A stretch of 64,000 nt of DNA from Akkermansia muciniphila (GCF_900184965.1 NZ_FXYA01000214.1:62001-126000), one strand, 5' to 3'; positions 1 through 8,977 are shown, numbered from the stretch's first letter. Notes: a model not told the origin generated them from the letters alone. Translations and numbers: made by a program.

Positions 1-677
1 TGAAAGGAGCTTACATGCATGCATTCATGGGCGTAAAAGCCGCCGGCGGCGGGGCTGTAGCCGGAATAGACGCTGACGAACGCGTCCGGGTAGGCCTGCT
101 TAATGGCGTTCCAGCGTTTTTTGGAGATATAGACGGCGTGGGGGGCTCCCGTATCCAGAATGATGCGTCTTCCGTGCTTGTCCGCGATTTGCGGGTAGTC
201 GGACCCGGGGATCAGGGAAAGCTTGTTCCAGTTTTTTATCCTGGAGGGAAGTTTATTGAAAAAACGGTGGGAGCGTTTGGGGTAGTTGATGTTCCACACA
301 TATTTCCGTATGCATTCCCAGCCCAGCAAACCGTCATACGGAGCCTGGTCCGCCATCACCACATCCTGTTTCCGGGAAATGGGTTCTTCGTCATCTTTCA
401 GGGAAACGGGCACGTTGGCCGTGCGCATGGCTCCCCTGCCGCGAAGGCGGGCGCCGATGGATTCCACTGCGGGGGAGAAAAGCAGGGACGTCTGGACTGC
501 TCCCGTGTCCACGCCCATCATTAATTGCGTTCCGGAACTCCACGCCAGCGCCACGGGGGTGCCGTCCAGGGGATTGGCCGCGTCAATGGGCGGGGAACTG
601 CTGTCCTGGATAGGCCGGTGCGATACGCAGGAAACGCACAGCATGGTTGCCAGAAGCATGATGGAGGAACGGAACAT
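1..677 (-). CDS. Lipoprotein with retropepsin-like aspartyl protease fold (partial)
   Basis: The frame is open from an ATG at 677 to the window edge, so the C-terminus is missing (225 codons visible). The N-terminus has a short hydrophobic stretch ending LCVSC, a lipobox, so the protein is probably a lipoprotein. Two segments resemble the retropepsin-like (aspartyl protease) signature: MMGVDTGA near residue 50 and ILDTGAPHAVYIS near residue 180. Each carries a D-T-G-A core, as expected for a duplicated single-chain aspartyl protease such as the bacterial gag-polyprotein-like family. Between them is a DQAPYDGLLGWE segment, which fits the glycine-rich strand of that fold. No clear Shine-Dalgarno site precedes the start. 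Proteolytic activity is inferred from motifs only. Confidence 0.75.
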   Translation of the reverse strand, partial: MFRSSIMLLATMLCVSCVSHRPIQDSSSPPIDAANPLDGTPVALAWSSGTQLMMGVDTGAVQTSLLFSPAVESIGARLRGRGAMRTANVPVSLKDDEEPISRKQDVVMADQAPYDGLLGWECIRKYVWNINYPKRSHRFFNKLPSRIKNWNKLSLIPGSDYPQIADKHGRRIILDTGAPHAVYISKKRWNAIKQAYPDAFVSVYSGYSPAAGGFYAHECMHVSSF

Positions 678-1010
678 AAAGTATTCCGTTCATAACAAAC
701 GGACCAGAAGCTGGCAAGGTTTCCTTCCTGCTTACAGGGCTTTTTGACGGCATCAGCATGTGAAATCTGCCGCCAGCCGGAGAGCATCCCGTGCAAAAGC
801 CATGATATTCAGGATGCGGGCGCGTGCGTTTTTTAAGGTTTTGTAACATGGCTGGGCGTTTTTCCGTCTGCGGCGTCTGGTGTTTCAGCTCCTGCGGAGG
901 TGCGGCCGCCTTCGTTTTCCCATGCTTTCCCTGAGGGAGGTTCTGAAGCCGGCGCGTTCCCAAAAATCTTGATTTTCACAGGGAGCCGTATAGGGTAGCG
1001 GCGAGCCGCT
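678..1010. other. Intergenic region, no gene recognised
   Basis: This 333-base stretch separates the minus-strand lipoprotein gene from the plus-strand gene at 1011, so it should hold two divergent promoters. I see no RNA gene, strong hairpin or conserved reading frame in it. Confidence 0.5.
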
Positions 1011-1406
1011 ATGACCGCCCCTACGTTTGAAGATGCCGTGAGCCGTATTGTACGGAAGGATCCCCGTTTTGCGGAACGGGCGTATTCCTTTCTGAAAGAT
1101 GCGCTGGATTTTACCATGCAGCGTGTTGAAGAGCGGGAAAACGGCTCTCAGAGGCATGTCAGCGGACAGGAACTGCTGGAAGGGTTCCGGGATTACGCTC
1201 TCGCCCAGTTCGGGCCTATGGCTTCCACCGTGATGAAGGAATGGGGGATTAGGAACGGAAAGAATGTGGGGGAAATGGTTTTTTTACTGATTGAGGAAGA
1301 CGTTTTTTCCAAACAGCCGGAGGACTCTCTGGATGATTTCAAGGGGTTCATGAATTTCCGCAGAGCTTTTGAAGAGCCTTATGAATTTCAGGACCAGCCC
1401 AGTTAA
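1011..1406 (+). CDS. Minf_1886 family protein (unknown function)
   Basis: This 131-residue protein resembles the Minf_1886 family (TIGR04138), small uncharacterised proteins of Planctomycetes and Verrucomicrobia. It begins MTAPTFEDAVSRIV and contains the family-like segments RFAERAYSFLKDALDFT, HVSGQELLEGFRDYAL and a late FLLIEEDVFSKQPEDSLDDF. It is acidic and predicted soluble, without a signal peptide. Agmatine deiminase begins 16 bases downstream, so the two may be cotranscribed. The function is unknown; the family call is from memory of its pattern. Confidence 0.75.
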   Translation: MTAPTFEDAVSRIVRKDPRFAERAYSFLKDALDFTMQRVEERENGSQRHVSGQELLEGFRDYALAQFGPMASTVMKEWGIRNGKNVGEMVFLLIEEDVFSKQPEDSLDDFKGFMNFRRAFEEPYEFQDQPS

Positions 1407-1422
1407 ACCGCCCGATACCGCC

Positions 1423-2478
1423 ATGAACAAGGAACCCTATGTACGCTGGCCCGCTGAATGGGAGCCCCAGGATGCTGTCTGGCTGTCCTGGCCCCACCGC
1501 AGGGATTTGTGGCAAGGAGGGCTGGATGAATTGCAGAGGACTTATGGGAGCGTGGCCGCTGCCATTGTCCCGCATGCCCTTGTGTGCGTGAATGCCGCGG
1601 CGCCCCTTCATCCCGGCATCAGGCGGGCGATGCAGGCTGCCGGAGTGCGGGAGGAGCAATTCCGCCTGTTCGACCACCCGACCAACGACGTGTGGTGCCG
1701 GGACCACGGCCCCGTTTTCGTTCAGGATGTGAAGGACGGTTCCCTGATGCTGGCGGATTGGCAATTTAATGCATGGGGCGGCAAATTTGCTCCGTGGGAT
1801 CTGGACAACGGAGTTCCCTCCCTGATTGGAGCGGCGCTGGGGCTTCCCTTGCGCAGTTCTTCCATGATTCTGGAAGGGGGGGCGATTGAGGGCAATGGGG
1901 ACGGCTTGCTGGTGACGACGGAGTCCGTGCTGCTGAATCCCAACCGCAATCCGGATTGGAGCCGGGCCATGATTGAAGAGGAATTGAGGCGCATGCTGGG
2001 CGTCAGAGCCGTTTTCTGGCTCGGTTCCGGTATTGAAGGGGATGATACGGACGGCCACATTGACGACATGGTGCGTTTTGTGTGCCGGGATGCCGTAGTT
2101 TCCATTGTGGAGACGGATTCTTCCTCTCCCCATTACCGCGCTCTGGCGGAGAATAATGAACGCCTTCAGGATTTGAGATGCGTGGACGGCTCCGGCGTGG
2201 AGGTGATCCCCCTGCCGATGCCGGACCCCCTCCATGCGGAGGACTGGCGGCTGGACCAGCTCCCTGCCAGTTACGCCAATTTCCTCATTGTGAATGAGGC
2301 CGTCATTGTTCCCGTATTCAACCAGCCCCGGAATGACGATCGTGCCCTGGGCATTCTGCGTGAGTGTTTCAGCGGAAAACAGGTAATAGGGGTGGATGCC
2401 CGCAAGCTGGTGCTGGAAGGCGGCGCCATCCACTGCATCACCCAGCAGCAGCCCCGGCCGGGGAAGGAGGGACTGTGA
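1423..2478 (+). CDS. Agmatine deiminase / peptidyl-arginine deiminase family
   Basis: The enzyme hydrolyses agmatine to N-carbamoylputrescine and ammonia, a route to putrescine. The ATG at 1423 (MNKEPYVRWPAEWEPQ) gives 351 residues, the usual length; an earlier in-frame ATG at 1369 would overlap the upstream gene. Guanidine-modifying-superfamily motifs are present: WCRDHGP near residue 90, EGGAIEGNGDG, a DGHIDD motif carrying the catalytic His, and a C-terminal GGAIHCITQQ with the nucleophilic Cys near residue 338. The stop overlaps the GTG start of the next gene by four bases, so translation is probably coupled. An arginine or peptidyl-arginine substrate cannot be excluded from sequence. Confidence 0.85.
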   Translation: MNKEPYVRWPAEWEPQDAVWLSWPHRRDLWQGGLDELQRTYGSVAAAIVPHALVCVNAAAPLHPGIRRAMQAAGVREEQFRLFDHPTNDVWCRDHGPVFVQDVKDGSLMLADWQFNAWGGKFAPWDLDNGVPSLIGAALGLPLRSSSMILEGGAIEGNGDGLLVTTESVLLNPNRNPDWSRAMIEEELRRMLGVRAVFWLGSGIEGDDTDGHIDDMVRFVCRDAVVSIVETDSSSPHYRALAENNERLQDLRCVDGSGVEVIPLPMPDPLHAEDWRLDQLPASYANFLIVNEAVIVPVFNQPRNDDRALGILRECFSGKQVIGVDARKLVLEGGAIHCITQQQPRPGKEGL

Positions 2479-4067
2479 GCGGAGGGGAAGGAATAACGGT
2501 GGATGTGATGCTGCCGATGGAAAAGGCCGGCAGCGAGCGCGCGCGCCGCGCCGCCGTGGCGCGGAAGCTGGGTATTTCCCCCTCCCGTATCAGGGATTTG
2601 CGGCTGGTGAAGGAATCCATTGACTCCCGGCAGAAAAAAATTCTCTTCCAGCTTCGCCTGCTGGTCGGGGTGGATGAACAGCTGCCGCCGGAACGTCTTC
2701 CTTCCCGGGACTATCCGCCCGTCCGTCCCGGCTCCCCTGTGGCGCTGATCATCGGGTTCGGACCGGCCGGAATGTTCGCCGCGCTCCGCTGTTTGGAGCT
2801 GGGCATAAAGCCTGTGGTGCTGGAACGGGGAAAGGACGTTTCTTCCCGCCGGTTTGACCTGGCTCCCATCCTGCGCCGCGGCACGGTGATGGAGGATTCC
2901 AATTACTGTTTTGGAGAGGGAGGGGCAGGCACGTTTTCCGACGGAAAGCTGTTTACGCGCGCGACCAAGAGAGGCCCCGTGCGGGAGGTTTACGAGATTT
3001 TTGTAGCCCACGGGGCGCCGCGGGAAATTTTAACGGACGCTCATCCGCATATCGGCTCCAACCTGCTGCCCAATGTCGTCAAAGCCATCAGGGAATCTAT
3101 CCTTCGCGCGGGCGGGGAAGTTCATTTCAATACCCGTGTAGAGCATCTGCTCCGTTCCGCGGACGGTCGCCGCATACGCGGCGTGGCCTGTGCGGATGGC
3201 CGGGAATTCGCGGCGGATTCCGTTTTGCTGGCTACCGGGCACAGTGCGCGGGACGTGTACCGCATGATGCTGGCGGAGGGGCTGGCTCTGGAACAGAAAT
3301 CCTTTGCCGTGGGGGTACGCATTGAGCACCCCCAGGCGTTTGTGGACGCGCGTCAGTACCACCTGAATCCGGAGCAGAAGCGTCCGGAGCAGCTTCCGGC
3401 GGCCCGTTATTCCGTGACGACCACCATTCAGGACCGCGGCGTCCACTCCTTCTGCATGTGCCCCGGCGGGTTCATCGTTCCCGCCGCCACGGAAAACGAT
3501 GAGGTGGTGGTCAACGGCATGTCTCTGGCCCGGAGGGATTCCCCATTTGCCAATGCCGGTTTTGTAGTCAGCGTGCATCCGGAAGATACGGAACCGTTTT
3601 GCAGGGAACACGGAGCGCTGGCGGGCGTGGCGTATCAGAAGGCGCTGGAGACGGCTTCCTGCCGTGCCGGAGGAGGCATGCAGAAAGCCCCGGCCCAGAA
3701 GGTGGAGGATTTTCTGAAAGGGCGCGTTTCTTCTTCCCTGCTGCCTACCAGCTATCACCCCGGCATTGTATCCCATCCCCTTCATGAATTGCTCCCGGAA
3801 GGGATTGTCTGGCGCATGCGGGAGGGGCTGCGGCAGTTTGACCGTAAATGGCGGGGATTTGCCGGAGCTTCCGCCCAGCTCATTGGCTGTGAGACGCGCA
3901 CCAGCTCCCCCGTGCGCATTCCAAGGGACCCTGCCACGCTGGAGCATCCCGGTCTGGAGGGACTGTACCCATGCGGCGAAGGGGCGGGTTACGCCGGAGG
4001 CATTGTTTCCGCCGCCCTGGATGGACGCCGTTGTGCGGAAGCCGTGGCGCAGCAGGCAGCCCGCTAG
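2475..4067 (+). CDS. FAD-dependent dehydrogenase (COG2509-like)
   Basis: This 530-residue protein resembles the uncharacterised FAD-dependent dehydrogenase family. The GTG at 2475 is the likely start: it overlaps the upstream stop (GTGA) and follows the purine-rich AAGGAGG at 2464-2470. The N-terminal ~90 residues form a small domain seen in this family (SPSRIRDLRLVKESIDSR). A dinucleotide-binding motif IIGFGPAGMF follows, then ERGKDVSSRRFDLAPI, a glycine-rich FGEGGAGTFSDGKL, and a C-terminal YPCGEGAGYAGGIVSAALDG that closes the FAD site. The reaction and substrate are not known. It is coupled to the agmatine deiminase gene, but that does not identify its role. Confidence 0.85.
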   Translation: MSGGEGITVDVMLPMEKAGSERARRAAVARKLGISPSRIRDLRLVKESIDSRQKKILFQLRLLVGVDEQLPPERLPSRDYPPVRPGSPVALIIGFGPAGMFAALRCLELGIKPVVLERGKDVSSRRFDLAPILRRGTVMEDSNYCFGEGGAGTFSDGKLFTRATKRGPVREVYEIFVAHGAPREILTDAHPHIGSNLLPNVVKAIRESILRAGGEVHFNTRVEHLLRSADGRRIRGVACADGREFAADSVLLATGHSARDVYRMMLAEGLALEQKSFAVGVRIEHPQAFVDARQYHLNPEQKRPEQLPAARYSVTTTIQDRGVHSFCMCPGGFIVPAATENDEVVVNGMSLARRDSPFANAGFVVSVHPEDTEPFCREHGALAGVAYQKALETASCRAGGGMQKAPAQKVEDFLKGRVSSSLLPTSYHPGIVSHPLHELLPEGIVWRMREGLRQFDRKWRGFAGASAQLIGCETRTSSPVRIPRDPATLEHPGLEGLYPCGEGAGYAGGIVSAALDGRRCAEAVAQQAAR

Positions 4068-4265
4068 GTTTTTCCCAAGCGGTCGGCAGTCATCAGTGCG
4101 GTGCAGGTTTTCTGCTTTTCCGGATAGATGTACGCGCCTGCGTCCCCCCCCCTCTGTATTATACCGGAACCGGATCATCAGGCCGGGAAATGGAAGCCGG
4201 CTCGTTTTTTCCGGGAGGGAAGAATATTGTTGACCATGCGTAAAAGATTTCTGTAACGTGTTTTC

Positions 4266-4880
4266 ATGTTAAATCTGTTCCGGTGGGGAATCCTTTCTGC
4301 GTTTTTGATGACGCTTTCCGGCATGTCCCAGGATATTGCGGCGCCCTCCATGGCTAATGTGGATTTGGAAATGGAGGAAGGGAAAAAAGTGGCGGCGTAC
4401 AGGGAGGCTATAGCCAGACACTTGCAGCTGGGTATTATCTGGACGTGCATTGTGGAGTTGGAGGAAAAGGACAATCGTGCAGTGCTGGTGGCCACGCTCA
4501 AGTATATTCAATCTCCCGAATGGATTGGGATGCTGGATAAATGCCCTTCCGATTACCGTGCCATGCATCTGAAGATGATTAGGGAGTTCAGGAAATTGCT
4601 GGAACGGGTGGAAAAGGAGAAAATGACTGCGGATGAAATACTGAACGCTTACGGGGAGTGCGGAGGCCAATACATGAAGATGGGGGGAAGTATTCTGGAA
4701 AAATACCGGCTGGAGAATTGTTCCGTACAGTTTTCTTCATTCCTGATGCGGGAAACGGAAGGATTGGGTGAAGTGGAAAGGCTGAAGGCTCTTCACCGGA
4801 TCAGGAAGGATATCCTCTCCGGAAAACTGAAGATTCCCGGAGAGGATGAAGGGACGGGGGAAGCCGGAATGGAGGAATGA
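4266..4880 (+). CDS. Secreted hypothetical protein
   Basis: This 204-residue protein starts with a signal-peptide-like segment (MLNLFRWGILSAFLMTLSG) and continues as a charged, largely helical region. No conserved domain is recognised. It contains two cysteines near the middle (CPSDYR, YGECGGQ) and ends in an acidic, glycine-rich tail. It stands alone: about 200 bases separate it from the FAD gene, and a probable terminator at 4886-4932 separates it from the purine/pyrimidine genes. The function is unknown. Confidence 0.7.
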   Translation: MLNLFRWGILSAFLMTLSGMSQDIAAPSMANVDLEMEEGKKVAAYREAIARHLQLGIIWTCIVELEEKDNRAVLVATLKYIQSPEWIGMLDKCPSDYRAMHLKMIREFRKLLERVEKEKMTADEILNAYGECGGQYMKMGGSILEKYRLENCSVQFSSFLMRETEGLGEVERLKALHRIRKDILSGKLKIPGEDEGTGEAGMEE

Positions 4881-4885
4881 CAAGG

Positions 4886-4932
4886 ATGCCGGGCCGGTTC
4901 CCCGGAACGGTTCCGTAACTCCGGCGTTTTCT
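4886..4932 (+). terminator. Probable intrinsic terminator
   Basis: GCCGG at 4888-4892 pairs with CCGGC at 4921-4925, enclosing an inner GGAAC-G-GTTCC palindrome. The stem is followed by a T-rich stretch. It lies just after the hypothetical gene ending at 4880. Confidence 0.5.
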
Positions 4933-5045
4933 TCTTCCTGTTTTTCATTTCCAACCGGGGCTCTTCATTTTTTTGCAGGTTAAGTCTTGCCAGGGCAGGG
5001 GGCTTGGGGTCATAATCCGCAAGTTTCACAACAGCACATACAGCC

Positions 5046-5456
5046 ATGAAAGTCATCGTCATCTACGGCAGCCCGAATGATAAGCCCTTTATGGAACCGG
5101 CCCGCGAGTATTTTGCTCAGGAGAACGTTCCTTATGAAGAAACCGTTCTGTCCGCCCACCGCGACCTTCCGGAGCTGATTAGGTTTCTGGGGGATCTGGA
5201 AGCCAGCGGAGAAAAGGCGGTTATTCTGGCTGTGGCCGGCCTGTCCGCCGCCCTTCCCGGCGTGGTGGTGATGAGCTGTTCCCTCCCGGTTATCGGCGTG
5301 CCGGTTCCCGGAGGCCCCCTGAACGGTATTGACGCCCTGCTGGCGATTGCCCAGTGCCCCGGCGGCGTGCCCTGCACCACGGTTGGCCTGCATAAGAAAA
5401 CCCCCGTCAATGCCGCCATGGCCGCCCACCGCATTTTAAAGCTGGCGGGGCTGTAA
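5046..5456 (+). CDS. purE: PurE-like N5-CAIR mutase / AIR carboxylase
   Basis: PurE converts N5-CAIR, or AIR plus CO2, to CAIR in purine synthesis. The 136-residue protein has the family motifs in order: YGSPND (phosphate-binding loop with the acidic residue), LSAHRDLPEL (the SAHR motif), AVAGLSAALPGVVV and GVPVPGGPLNGIDALL. It is shorter than typical PurE (about 160 residues) because both termini are compact. The glycine-rich KAGAANAAL segment usual near the C-terminus is replaced by HKKTPVNAAM. It is followed 26 bases later by pyrR, so purine and pyrimidine genes are side by side. I cannot decide between class I and class II, or rule out a divergent paralogue. Confidence 0.78.
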   Translation: MKVIVIYGSPNDKPFMEPAREYFAQENVPYEETVLSAHRDLPELIRFLGDLEASGEKAVILAVAGLSAALPGVVVMSCSLPVIGVPVPGGPLNGIDALLAIAQCPGGVPCTTVGLHKKTPVNAAMAAHRILKLAGL

Positions 5457-5482
5457 CGTGAACTTTTTTCCCTATCCGGCAG

Positions 5483-6016
5483 ATGACTCCTCCTTCACAG
5501 GAAATCGTATTGGACGGTCCGGGAATTTCCCGTGCTCTTGAGCGCATGGCCCACGGCATTGTGGCCCGTTTTCCAGGAGAACCCCTCGCCATCGTCGGCC
5601 TGCTCAGCCAGGGGGACGTGATTGCCCGGCGTCTGGTGGACAAGGTCAAGAAGCTGGGTGTGGAAGCCCAGTACGGCTCTATTGATATTTCCCTGTACCG
5701 GGATGATATCTTCAAGCTGGAAGCCCGGCCCTCCCTCCGTTCCTCCAATTTGCCGTTTTCCACGGATGACATGAGGGTGGTGCTGGTGGACGACGTCCTT
5801 TATACGGGACGCACCATACGTGCGGCCCTGAACGCCCTCTTCGACTACGGCCGTCCGGCCCGCATTGAGCTGGCGTGCCTGATTGACCGCGGCGGCCGGG
5901 AAGTTCCCATCCAGCCGGATTACACGGGACATGTGCTGGACCATGCCGGAGCCAAGGTCATCGTAAGCATGAAGGAGTCCGACGGCGAGGACTGCGTAGT
6001 CATTCCCTCCCACTGA
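5483..6016 (+). CDS. pyrR: PyrR-type phosphoribosyltransferase / pyr regulator
   Basis: PyrR proteins are type I phosphoribosyltransferases that regulate pyr mRNA and often have uracil phosphoribosyltransferase activity. The protein is 177 residues, the normal length. The PRPP-binding signature VVLVDDVLYTGRTIRAAL is intact, and the family segments GLLSQGDVIARRLV, DISLYRDD and ACLIDRGGREVPIQPDY are present. It is first in a cluster with pyrB and the pyrC-like gene (28-base gap to pyrB), as in many bacteria. I did not find a convincing PyrR-binding hairpin upstream, so its regulatory role here is inferred from family and position. Confidence 0.88.
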   Translation: MTPPSQEIVLDGPGISRALERMAHGIVARFPGEPLAIVGLLSQGDVIARRLVDKVKKLGVEAQYGSIDISLYRDDIFKLEARPSLRSSNLPFSTDDMRVVLVDDVLYTGRTIRAALNALFDYGRPARIELACLIDRGGREVPIQPDYTGHVLDHAGAKVIVSMKESDGEDCVVIPSH

Positions 6017-6044
6017 AAATTTTTCAATTCATTCTCCATTTCCC

Positions 6045-6971
6045 ATGAATCCCCGCAAGGATCTTCTTAATATCTCCTCATTGACTGATGAGGAAATTCA
6101 TACGCTGCTGGATTCGGCCGGCCCGATGAAAGAGCTCTTTACCAAAAGCGTCAAAAAGGTGCCCGCTCTGAAAGGCAAGTCCGTCCTGACGCTTTTTTAT
6201 GAACCCAGCACCCGTACCCGTTCCTCCTTCGAAGTAGCGGCGGAACGCCTGTCTGCGGACGTGACCAATTTCACGGTGTCCACCTCTTCCGTGGTGAAAG
6301 GGGAATCCGTACAGGACACGATCGCCACGCTCCAGGCCATGAAAGTGGATTATGTGATCGTGCGCCATTACAACAGCGGCTTGCCGAACGTGATTGCGCG
6401 CCATACCTGCGCCAGTGTGGTGAACGCCGGAGACGGAGCGCATGCCCATCCTTCCCAGGCTCTGCTGGATTCCTTTACCATCCGGGAGGTGTTTCCGGAG
6501 GTGAGGGGAAAGCGCGTTCTGATTGTGGGGGACATCCTGCATTCCCGCGTGGCACGTTCCACCTCCCTGCTGATGAAGAGGCTGGGGATGGAAGTGGCCT
6601 TCCTGGGGCCGGGTTCCCTGGTGCCGCGCACCGAACATTCCGGCATTCCCCGCTTTTCCGATTTCAATGAGGCGTTTGCCTGGAAACCGGACGTAATTTA
6701 CCTGCTGCGCGTTCAAAAGGAGCGGCAGGACGCCCCCTTCTTCCCCAGCGCCCGGGAGTACAACAAGATTTACGGCGTTACGGAAGAACGCCTGAAGCGC
6801 ATTTCCGGTGAAGGGCTGTATATCATGCATCCGGGGCCGGTCAACCGCGGCGTGGAAATCTGTGACCTGGCGATGGACTACGAGCGCTGCCTGATCAACC
6901 GCCAGGTGGAAAACGGCATCGCCTGCCGCATGTCCATCCTTTACCATCTCACTCCGCAAACCCAGCACTGA
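6045..6971 (+). CDS. pyrB: Aspartate carbamoyltransferase catalytic subunit
   Basis: This enzyme condenses carbamoyl phosphate with aspartate, the committed step of pyrimidine synthesis. The 308-residue protein is of normal length and has the carbamoyl-phosphate motif FYEPSTRTRSSFEVAA near residue 50, the HPSQALLD segment and MHPGPVNRGVEI near the C-terminus. It lies between pyrR and a dihydroorotase homologue, with only six bases between its TGA and the next ATG. No pyrI regulatory subunit is present in the window. The neighbouring dihydroorotase homologue may serve as a structural partner, as in ATCase-DHOase complexes. Confidence 0.95.
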   Translation: MNPRKDLLNISSLTDEEIHTLLDSAGPMKELFTKSVKKVPALKGKSVLTLFYEPSTRTRSSFEVAAERLSADVTNFTVSTSSVVKGESVQDTIATLQAMKVDYVIVRHYNSGLPNVIARHTCASVVNAGDGAHAHPSQALLDSFTIREVFPEVRGKRVLIVGDILHSRVARSTSLLMKRLGMEVAFLGPGSLVPRTEHSGIPRFSDFNEAFAWKPDVIYLLRVQKERQDAPFFPSAREYNKIYGVTEERLKRISGEGLYIMHPGPVNRGVEICDLAMDYERCLINRQVENGIACRMSILYHLTPQTQH

Positions 6972-6977
6972 TTGTTC

Positions 6978-8252
6978 ATGAAAACTTCCGTACTTATTCG
7001 CAATGCCCGGCTGACGGACGGTTCCGCCCCGGCGGATCTTCTGGTTTCCGGGGGAGTGATTACAGCCAAAGCTCCTGCCGGAACGCTTCTGGAAAGCGCC
7101 GCGGAAAAGACGCTGGACGCTTCCGGAAAGCTTGTTCTGCCCGGCCTGTTTGACATCCATGCCCATTTGTGCCAGCCCGGCCGGGAGGACAAGGAGCGTG
7201 TGGCTACGGCTACTGCCGCCGCCCTGCATGGCGGGGTGACCGGATTGATGGCGATGCCGGATACCGAACCCGTGATGGACAATGCCGCCCAGATTACCAC
7301 GTTCATGGAAATATGCCGGACGGATGCTCTGGTGGAGGTGATCCCCTCCGGGTGCCTGACTAAGGGGGACGGCGGGGAAGAGCAGGCCTCCTATGATTCC
7401 CTGCGGGCCAAGGGCGTCCGTTTCATTACGGACGGGGACCGCGCGCCGGACAACATGCTTCTGCTGTACCGCGCCATGCAGTACGCCAGCAATCTGAACC
7501 TCACTTTCGCCCTGCGCGGAGACGTGCCGTCCCTGACGGCCAGGGCGGCCATGCACCCGGGCACTACCTCCTACCGTCTGGGCTTGATGGGTTCCCCCTC
7601 CTGTGCGGAGGAAATAGGGCTGGAAACCATCATCCGCCTTTCCGTGGATACGGGCAACTCCCTGCATGTGCAGACCGTCTCTACGGCCGGCAGCGTGGAT
7701 ATCCTGCGCCGGTGCAAGCCGAAAACCGCCGGGCTGAGCGCGGAAGCGGCGCTTCACCATCTCCTGTTCACGCATGAGGACGTGGGCCGGTACGATACCT
7801 GCTACAAAACGTTGCCGCCCCTGCGCGACCAGTCGGATGTGGATGCCCTGATTGCCGCCGTGAATGACGGCACCATTGACTGCATCGTCTCCGATCACAC
7901 GCCCTGCACGCCGTTTTCCAAACTTCAGGATTTCATTGTCGCCCCGCAGGGCATGATTGCGCTGGATACGTTCCTGCCCGCTATTTACCAGTATCTGGTG
8001 GAACCTGGAAAGATGTCCTGGCGGACGGTGGTGCGCGCCTGCAGCGACTCTCCCCGCAGGCTGATGGGGCTGGCCCCCGTCTCTCTGGAAGAGGGGGCTC
8101 CGGCCAATCTGGTGGTGTTTGACCCGGAAGGAGAAACGCCCGTCACGGATGAAACGCTCCGCAGCCGCGCCCGCAACACCCCATTCCTGGGCAAAACCCT
8201 GAAGGGGAAGGTGGATGCCGTAGTGCTCGGAGAACAGCTCCACTGCTTCTGA
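6978..8252 (+). CDS. Dihydroorotase homologue, probably non-catalytic (PyrC'/PyrX-like)
   Basis: This 424-residue protein has the class I dihydroorotase framework: DIHAHLCQPGRED carries the HxH metal motif, and VSDHTPCTPF corresponds to the catalytic Asp segment (normally ATDHAPH). Other metal positions look lost. The usual HCED segment reads FALRGD, the usual HVST segment reads VQTVST, and TDDG reads TDGD. Similar non-catalytic homologues (PyrC', PyrX) are known to assemble with aspartate carbamoyltransferase, and pyrB lies directly upstream. The ATG at 6978 is preferred to the TTG at 6972. I infer a structural or regulatory role in an ATCase complex; a second, active dihydroorotase would then be needed elsewhere in the genome. 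Confidence 0.8.
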   Translation: MKTSVLIRNARLTDGSAPADLLVSGGVITAKAPAGTLLESAAEKTLDASGKLVLPGLFDIHAHLCQPGREDKERVATATAAALHGGVTGLMAMPDTEPVMDNAAQITTFMEICRTDALVEVIPSGCLTKGDGGEEQASYDSLRAKGVRFITDGDRAPDNMLLLYRAMQYASNLNLTFALRGDVPSLTARAAMHPGTTSYRLGLMGSPSCAEEIGLETIIRLSVDTGNSLHVQTVSTAGSVDILRRCKPKTAGLSAEAALHHLLFTHEDVGRYDTCYKTLPPLRDQSDVDALIAAVNDGTIDCIVSDHTPCTPFSKLQDFIVAPQGMIALDTFLPAIYQYLVEPGKMSWRTVVRACSDSPRRLMGLAPVSLEEGAPANLVVFDPEGETPVTDETLRSRARNTPFLGKTLKGKVDAVVLGEQLHCF

Positions 8253-8308
8253 TGAGAGCGTGATGGAGAAAGGCCGGCAATTATTAATGATTAACCGTCA
8301 GCTTCCGC

Positions 8309-8977
8309 TTGCAGCCCGTCGCCCGCGTCAGCACGTGTTATCCGGACAAATTTGGCGTGCCGCGCCAGAGCGGCCTGGTTCCGGGCGCGCGGGCGCGGCT
8401 GGTATTTGAGCCTCCGTTCCGTCATCCGGACGCCGTTCGCGGGCTGGAAGGGTTTTCCCATCTGTGGCTGGTCTGGGTGTTCAGTGAAAACGTGAATAAG
8501 GGGTGGAGCCCTACGGTCCGGCCGCCGCGGCTGGGGGGCAATGTGCGCATGGGCGTGTTCGCCACGCGTGCGCCGTTCCGCCCCAATCCCATCGGATTGT
8601 CTGCCGTCAGGCTGGAAAAAGTGGAACTGCATCCTCTGGACGGGCCGGTATTGCATCTTTCCGGCGTGGATTTGGTGGATGACACCCCCATTCTGGACAT
8701 CAAACCCTATGTTCCTCTGGCGGACTGCATCCCGGGGGCGTCGGAAGGGTTTACGGCCGTCCCCTATGAACGGCTGGACGTGGAAATCCCCGATTCTTTT
8801 GGCAGTTCCATGTCTCCGGAAGAGAGAGTTGCGCTGGAAGATACGCTGTCCCTGGATCCCCGCCCCCAGTATCAGGACGATCCGGAACGGGTTTACGGCC
8901 TTTTGTTCTCTGGCTGGGAGGTGAAGTTCAGGGTAGAGGAAAAGCGGCTGCGCGTATTGTCCCTGGAAAGAAGGTGA
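8309..8977 (+). CDS. trmO: tRNA (N6-threonylcarbamoyladenosine-37) methyltransferase TrmO family
   Basis: TrmO (TsaA/YaeB) methylates t6A37 of tRNA. The start is a TTG at 8309: it gives the typical beginning MQPVARVSTCYPDKFGVPRQ, and an in-frame TGA at 8288 excludes anything longer upstream. Characteristic segments are GFSHLWLVWVF, VFATRAPFRPNPIGLSAVRL (the family signature) and DLVDDTPILDIKPYVP. The C-terminal YGLLFSGWEVKFRV region is also usual. At 222 residues it matches the common size. It is separated from the pyr genes by about 56 bases and may be read through from them. Confidence 0.9.
   Translation: MQPVARVSTCYPDKFGVPRQSGLVPGARARLVFEPPFRHPDAVRGLEGFSHLWLVWVFSENVNKGWSPTVRPPRLGGNVRMGVFATRAPFRPNPIGLSAVRLEKVELHPLDGPVLHLSGVDLVDDTPILDIKPYVPLADCIPGASEGFTAVPYERLDVEIPDSFGSSMSPEERVALEDTLSLDPRPQYQDDPERVYGLLFSGWEVKFRVEEKRLRVLSLERR

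Noticed and set aside
6078-8243. A 721-codon open frame on the minus strand across pyrB and the pyrC-like gene
   Set aside because: It is antisense to two genes with clear enzyme motifs, has His/Gly/Arg-rich shadow composition and no recognisable domain. Long antisense frames are common in this GC-rich DNA.
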